From NCBI GenBank assembly GCA_037576195.1, contig CM075101.1, forward strand, positions 43,400,001 through 43,464,000: a stretch of DNA of 64,000 bases, given 5' to 3'. This DNA is from Phytoseiulus persimilis (lineage: Eukaryota > Arthropoda > Arachnida > Mesostigmata > Phytoseiidae). Below are positions 58,618 to 64,000 of this stretch, piece by piece. How positions within the stretch are numbered: the stretch's first letter is position 1; every line of letters starts with the position of its first letter. A program made the position numbers and the translations under genes. The notes under the pieces are model-generated. The model saw only the letters and a list, made by a program, of their open reading frames with translations. It did no database searches and was not told the origin of the DNA.

Positions 58618-61600
58618 GTGCCTGATTTGTGAGTCATTAGCGCGTGGCTTGATTAATTCACAAGAGCGTCCTCTTGCTGGAACTTGATATCTGTGCGCCC
58701 TCATTGGGGTTGTGATGTTTTGAAGTGCCGCTCATGATCTTTGTGAATGCAAACGATTAAAGCTCTGCGGATAGCTCGTGCCGTCGGAGGGCTTGTTGTG
58801 TTGCCCTGATGTTTTCGGAACCATGAGTTTCTCGCTCAATCGTACCACAGAAAGCACGGTGAGCTCCGATTTTGGAACGATTCGTCACGGATTGAATGGG
58901 AGTACGAGTCGGACATGTCAGGGTGGTAGCTTGAGAAAACCGGAGCTCCGATTCTTCTTTCCCCCCTCAACTGGCTAGCCGAGTTTCGTGTCAGACCCCG
59001 ATCGGTGACTCGCTGACCCCGGACAACAGAAAAGCGCGTTCTGGACAAATCTCTTAGGATCTCACATCGGGCTCGGATCACATCCTCTTCAGCTGGCGGT
59101 TCGACGCAGCTGTAGGACGGCGGGCGCATTCGGAGAATGAGATCGAGCCTCAATCGTGATCCGAGCCGGAGTCGACCGACGGTTTGGAATCATCCGACCA
59201 GCCGAGATCCGACACTTCGTTCTAATCGATCAGCAAGTGACCATAGCTCCAACCACAACATCCTCACCGGCTAGTCAGCTGATACATGTCGCGTGGACGT
59301 CGAGGATCTTTCACACATACGCGAGCATCAACGAAATTCACAGATCGAGCCTGGACAGCTCAAGGATCGTTGCTGTCTCCAGAACGCTCATTGGGTATCT
59401 TATGCTCCGCCTGCTCACGGACCGCCCTGTCGGTAGCACTGTCAAGAGCTGACGATCGTGAGCTGCCAACGTCACGCTGTCGGCAGTAAATCAACTGCAG
59501 GAAGAGAATCGCCGCATTATTTCGGGCTTTCGTTCGGGAACTCGGCTTCAGCGGAGACGTTTCGATTTTCCTCTTACCGATCATATAGAACGAGCATGGA
59601 TTCACGTGAAGGAAACGTCAGTCAGTCATGATCAGAAGGCTTGAATTCTATTTCCGCGACGTTCCCCGTTGATAATGTTTCTGACTTTGAACGATGAAAG
59701 ACCTACGGGTCAGGGAGCTTTACATCGCACGAGCGGATTTGCATAGCGACGTCGCCGCAGTCTAGAGCGCTTAGTGGGGGGCTCGGTCCGAAAATAAGTC
59801 GTTCGCTCGTGTCCGCTTGGCGTATTCAGATAGTCCGTCTCGGAGACAATCCCAGCGGATTCGTCTCCGACGCTTCTAGAACTTTCTGTTAGGGCTCACA
59901 CCCCGAAGTTCTCGGTTTCGAATTCGGGATGAATTTTCAAACCCGAGGTGGACAGGGAGCCGCAAAGTATGACGCGATCGTAGGCTGTTCGTTAGGACCG
60001 TTTTCTCGACCTCAGTACAAAGCTGCTCGTCATCATCGACGCCGTCCGGCAAATGAATCTGACGAGACGTTTCCTACAGCGCGACGATTCCCGGAGCCGT
60101 CCGCACGGTCGAGGACACTTCGGCTTCTGCCTCCTTGAAAATCGCACCGGAAGAGCCCCTTGGAGTCTGCGAAAGACAACGGCGTAGGTGGTCACTCTCA
60201 AAGAGGCGGCTCTGTTCTAAAGATGCATTCAGCTGCTGCAATATCAAGGATGTTTGCGTTCTCGAGATACAAATTGACTCTTACTCCGAACATGGATAAC
60301 CTCCAGGAACGAAGAGCGTGCAGCTCTCCGCCGGTTTCGACGTAAATGAGAGTGAACAAAAAATGTTACAAAGCAATGTTCCGGCAGTTCTGCACTGGCC
60401 CTTAATTCTTTGGCTTCAAGTGAAAACGAGCTGAGCTTCAGAAATCGCTAGGTGTTTAATTACACCTTCATCGATGTTCGCGCGAGGCGGATCATTACAG
60501 TTATTTCAAGAAGGAAACCCCGTTTCGATTAGACACAGTGTTTTCTCAAAGAGGAGAAAAAGCCGACAAGCCGCGGTCACGAGCACCGGGGAACAGATCG
60601 TCAACTTAGGTAACATCTCGCGAACCCGGATTTCCTCTGGAACTCTGGGAGTTACTGTGCTACTTCTTTTTTTGAAGGTATTTCATTCGACGCCCGCCCC
60701 GGAATTTTGAAGATGACTTCAGGGACTACTTGAGTGATTTTCACGAGCGATTTGATTCGGCACAAAAATAATCGGAAAAATCGAACTGATACAGCCATGC
60801 CTCGGCAAACGAACTGATCGAGTGGGTAATTTCTGCGTTGAGGCGCCTTCCAACGTTCGGAGGATCTTTGTCAGTGGGGAACTCGTCAACCGGGGCGAGA
60901 ATATTCGAAATTCCTGGTTTTTTGTCTCCGATCGTTTCATTCAGAAACAGGACTGATCTACTTGAGCTCGATGGTGCGACGGCTGTCCGATGAATCAGTG
61001 GCTACCTGATTTCCAGGCGAACGTCGATCGCGTTGACCGAGAGTAACGAGTACCGAGCGTGATTCCGGAGCCAGCGTTCTGCAGGGCACTCCCAAACCAA
61101 ATGCAGCTGTGACCTACGGGTCTCCGGGACGGCGAATCTCAGAGCCGAGTTCGCGCTCGATTCTCATCCAATGAGCTTGGGTCCGCGTCTCATTGTATTC
61201 ACCTGATCTCTGGAGAGTCAACCTTGAGTTGTTCATGAGGAGGGCGACCTTGGGTATCCGACTGTGCCTGTCGCACCTGTCGTCAACTCACATCATGGTT
61301 AGCGATGACGAAATTCCCCACAACAGGAAGATCTTGTTGCTCGGAACACGAGCCTCCGTTGAGTCTTGGCGCGGGAGATCTTTCAACCATCAGCTGAGTC
61401 AGAGCCGCGAATCTAAGCCGGCAAGCAGCGGCCACTCGCTGTCCGGCATGGCGCACGACGCCTTCCGTTCCGACGATGACTAAACGCCGCTGGAACGCTC
61501 CGGCCGCGGGCCTACACAAAGGGTTGAAGACATTCCGCAGCGATGACTTGCACCGCGAGCACGAACACAGAGGGACGGCGGGTCACACGGAGTCAATGTA

Positions 61601-62517
61601 CAGAAATTCACTGTTCCTCCCGATTCCAGACCTCCGAAACCAACCGAAACGCGTCTCGTTGTCCAGTGGCAAGCCCGAGCTCAAGGACGATCCTCGCAAC
61701 GACTCTTCCTCACCAGCTGAGAACGGCAGCGCGTTTTCTGAGAGCTCCGAATATTCTCGACGAGAAATAACCGGGATGCTTCAGACAATCGATCGCACCG
61801 ACTCTATCGTTCCGCGGAAGTTCGCCACTAATCGTGCTTGTTGTCAAGGGTCCTGAGAGGGAATTCTCCGAAATCCCCGGCACGATTTCGATCGGTTCCG
61901 AGGCTTTCACCCCGCTCGCTCCTCGATCCAATCGAGACTCCGCCGAGAACTGTCGTTCACAGTCACGGTGGTGAGCATGACAACCGAGTTGTGACATACA
62001 GTTTTGGGGACGGAATTCATCTTGTTCGCGGAAACTAGCCACTCTCTTTGAATGCGGCGGCGGACGGACTAGCGGGCACAGACTCCGAAGAGCTCAGATT
62101 CGCGGATATGCGTCGAGAGAGACTGCCGTCTTTCGAACACCATCTATCGCGATGAGTGGCGTGGTGATATCCATCGTCGATCGAGTATGGTGTCAACAAT
62201 TAGCCAACAATCGGCGGCTCAAGGTGTTCTTGTGTCTCGGTCGGGTTGGCGGTGTTTCGTTGTTGGAGGGAAAGTCCCGCATGGGGAGGCGTGCTCTAGC
62301 ACCGCCTTGCGTCTTACCCTCTTCCAGCCGACTTCATCGGACTTGACTCAGACACTTGAAGCCATACCAACCAACCCGAACCGACCTGGCAGCGGCACAA
62401 CGGCTGCGACGGAACAGCAGCGAGAAGCCGATCCCTTCTCTGCCGATGATATGATTCACGTAAAGTCTGACGTCAACCCTCTGGCGCCAGTGTAGCGTCC
62501 GAAACCAACGGTTGCTC
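58618..62517. other. No supported gene
   Basis: One minus-strand segment starting at ATG 59130 (MRPPSYSCVEPPAEEDVIRA) looks protein-like and could be a first exon for a gene running left, but its donor (GTCAGC) is weak. The other frames (for example 61476-61856 plus and 61710-62042 minus) overlap antisense and are not supported. Confidence 0.35.
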
Positions 62518-63382
62518 ATGAAGCCTCCCTCGGCTGAGTCGAGCGGGAATTTCGTTTTATGTTCTTTCAACGATAACGCATCACTTCTTCTCATGGAAGA
62601 GTCGGGAACGCAGTGCCTTGACGCTAAGCCTAGCGCTTGTGTGAATGTGTTCCTGAGAGCTGTTGTCTTCTGTGCCATCGTTTTTTTCATCGCCGGACTC
62701 TCAGGTGAGACCCCTCGGACTTCAAACAGAATACTTGCTGAACATCGAAGCCAGAGAAAATCTCTCTCAAGGGCAGAGTCTTCACGAGGAGGCGTTGATG
62801 ACGAAGTGACCACCATATGGAACGGATCGAAGAGCCGTGATTCTTGGTTTCTCGCGGAACAGTCCGTCTCTCGAAGTTCAACAGCGGGTACCTCGTTTTA
62901 CCTCTCAGATCAAGTGACCACAGCTGGGTCTCGAGCGCTTGGCAAAGAGGAGTGATATGCGCGAGTTCAAAGGCAACAACTGACATCGGGGGATACTCTC
63001 GTCTCGGAAAGATGAATGTTGTTGAATTTGATGATCACTTTACATGCACATCGTCAGACCGAACGTTTTGCCGTTCGTTCCGTCATCCAGCCAAAAGTCT
63101 GGACGGTTCTGTCACCAACGTTCGTATCTCTGACCCGCTCTGTCGACCTGTTCCGGATGTCGAACAGCTTGAAGCAGTTACCCGCGAGGCATGGTCACCA
63201 ATCTGGAGACTCCCGCTCCCTTGTTCGCCGAGGGGTCGGAGTGATTCGCGGCAGATTTCATCGACTCCCGCAAGGATATTGCGAGGGGTCGCTGCAGTGA
63301 GCTGTGGACAGTTCTCGATCTCCATTCTGGGATCAAGTTTAAGTCGTTGACGCGCAAAACGAAGGTTCTCTCGCCGTTACAG
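62518..63382 (+). CDS. Candidate first two exons of a membrane-anchored protein
   Basis: Exon A is 62518-62704 (an alternative in-frame ATG is at 62593). It encodes a hydrophilic leader and one hydrophobic helix (VNVFLRAVVFCAIVFFIAGL) and ends in TCAG|GTGAGA, phase 1. Exon B is 63255-63382; it begins after GCGGCAG, phase-compatible, and encodes FIDSRKDIARGRCSELWTVL followed by HSGIKFKSLTRKTKVLSP, ending in TTACAG|GTGTGT. This layout fits a type II, signal-anchored (for example Golgi) protein continuing past the window edge. Exon B was found by phase and appearance only; no family is recognised. Larger overlapping frames at 62844-63350 (plus) and 63178-63765 (minus) compete with it. Confidence 0.3.
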
Positions 63383-64000
63383 GTGTGTTGACGAGAGTGT
63401 CTCGACCCTCTCCTGTATTGCGTTCTGAAAGCTGAATCAGAGCGGGAGTCCCAGACATTTTCCGCCCTGAACTCCAACCCCTCAAATGCACGGGCGCCTC
63501 TTTGCAAGGTCTCTGTGCAATGAGGAGGCGGAAAGACTTCCCGTAGATTCCAGGCGGAGTTGCCATGGACTCGACTTCCGCAGAGATTCAGATGTGCGGC
63601 GGGAAGGTGGCATCCGCCGGCTGATGACCCATTGTTCAATATAGGCTCAGAGCGGCGGGCTTCGAAATGTATTTTTCCGGGTCGCGGGAGGTCCGGGGGG
63701 AAAGGTTGGGGGAGCTGGAAAAGACGATGATTCTCACTTCGAAGCTCGAGCCATGGGTGTTCCACGGGGATCTCCGGAGTACTTTACTCTGCTTTTCCCT
63801 ACCGAATTTCCGATTCTTCTTTCCGCTTTTCGATACTCCCCGATCTCTGATGATTAGATGCTGGCGGGTCAGCGCTGCGCTAATGCGCGTTCCCGGAGCA
63901 CAAGATACGCGCAGAGTAAGACCTCTCACCACATCGTGCTTCTCTTGGAGGATATCTTCGCTGAGTCAGTCATCCTCGTCATGGAGACGTCGCCGTTCTC
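63383..64000. other. No supported gene at window edge
   Basis: Possible downstream intron or exons of the candidate at 62518-63382. A protein-like plus frame near 63700-63790 (ELEKTMILTSKLEPWVFHG) has no defined borders. Confidence 0.3.

Noticed and set aside
63178-63765. 195-codon minus-strand open frame
   Set aside because: Composition is Arg/Ser/Pro-rich, no start or splice context, and it overlaps antisense to a better-supported exon candidate.
1-64000. CRISPR arrays, bacterial operons or phage genes
   Set aside because: Genes are intron-split with eukaryotic splice sites; no regularly spaced identical repeats or bacterial gene order occur.

Overview
The window is eukaryotic: genes are split by short introns (mostly 77-350 bases, with GT...AG and one GC...AG border), base composition is balanced, and simple repeats are common. 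Protein types and gene structure suggest an arthropod, most likely a mite or tick; that placement is inference. There is no bacterial or organellar signature, CRISPR array, rRNA or convincing tRNA.

Left part (1.5-18 kb): three tandem same-strand genes for SLC17-family (sialin-like) major-facilitator anion transporters, each with seven coding exons. Exons 3 to 6 have identical lengths in all three copies (552, 150, 133, 245 bases). The second and third copies are close relatives and the first is more divergent. The first has a GC splice donor and a fourth intron swollen by a dispersed repeat; the second has a fold-back inverted repeat in intron 1.

Middle part (18-52 kb): no intact multi-exon gene was found. 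The minus strand carries many short, broken, protein-like stretches. Several look leucine-rich and some loci share short motifs, suggesting a decayed gene family. There are also a second copy of the dispersed repeat, a possible LINE tail, one orphan major-facilitator-like exon, microsatellites and long stretches with nothing supportable. A 336-codon open frame at 46.3-47.3 kb is unassigned.

Right part (52-64 kb): a clear five-exon minus-strand gene encodes a 527-residue secreted protein. It has a tyrosine/proline-rich front half followed by 11-residue and then 12-residue glycine/asparagine/glutamine repeats; no known family was recognised, and it is the most novel item here. Further right are another leucine-rich remnant, an unknown acidic reading frame broken at two C-runs, and possible first exons of a membrane-anchored protein running toward the window edge.

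The transporters probably arose by local duplication. No functional link between them and the secreted repeat protein is visible.
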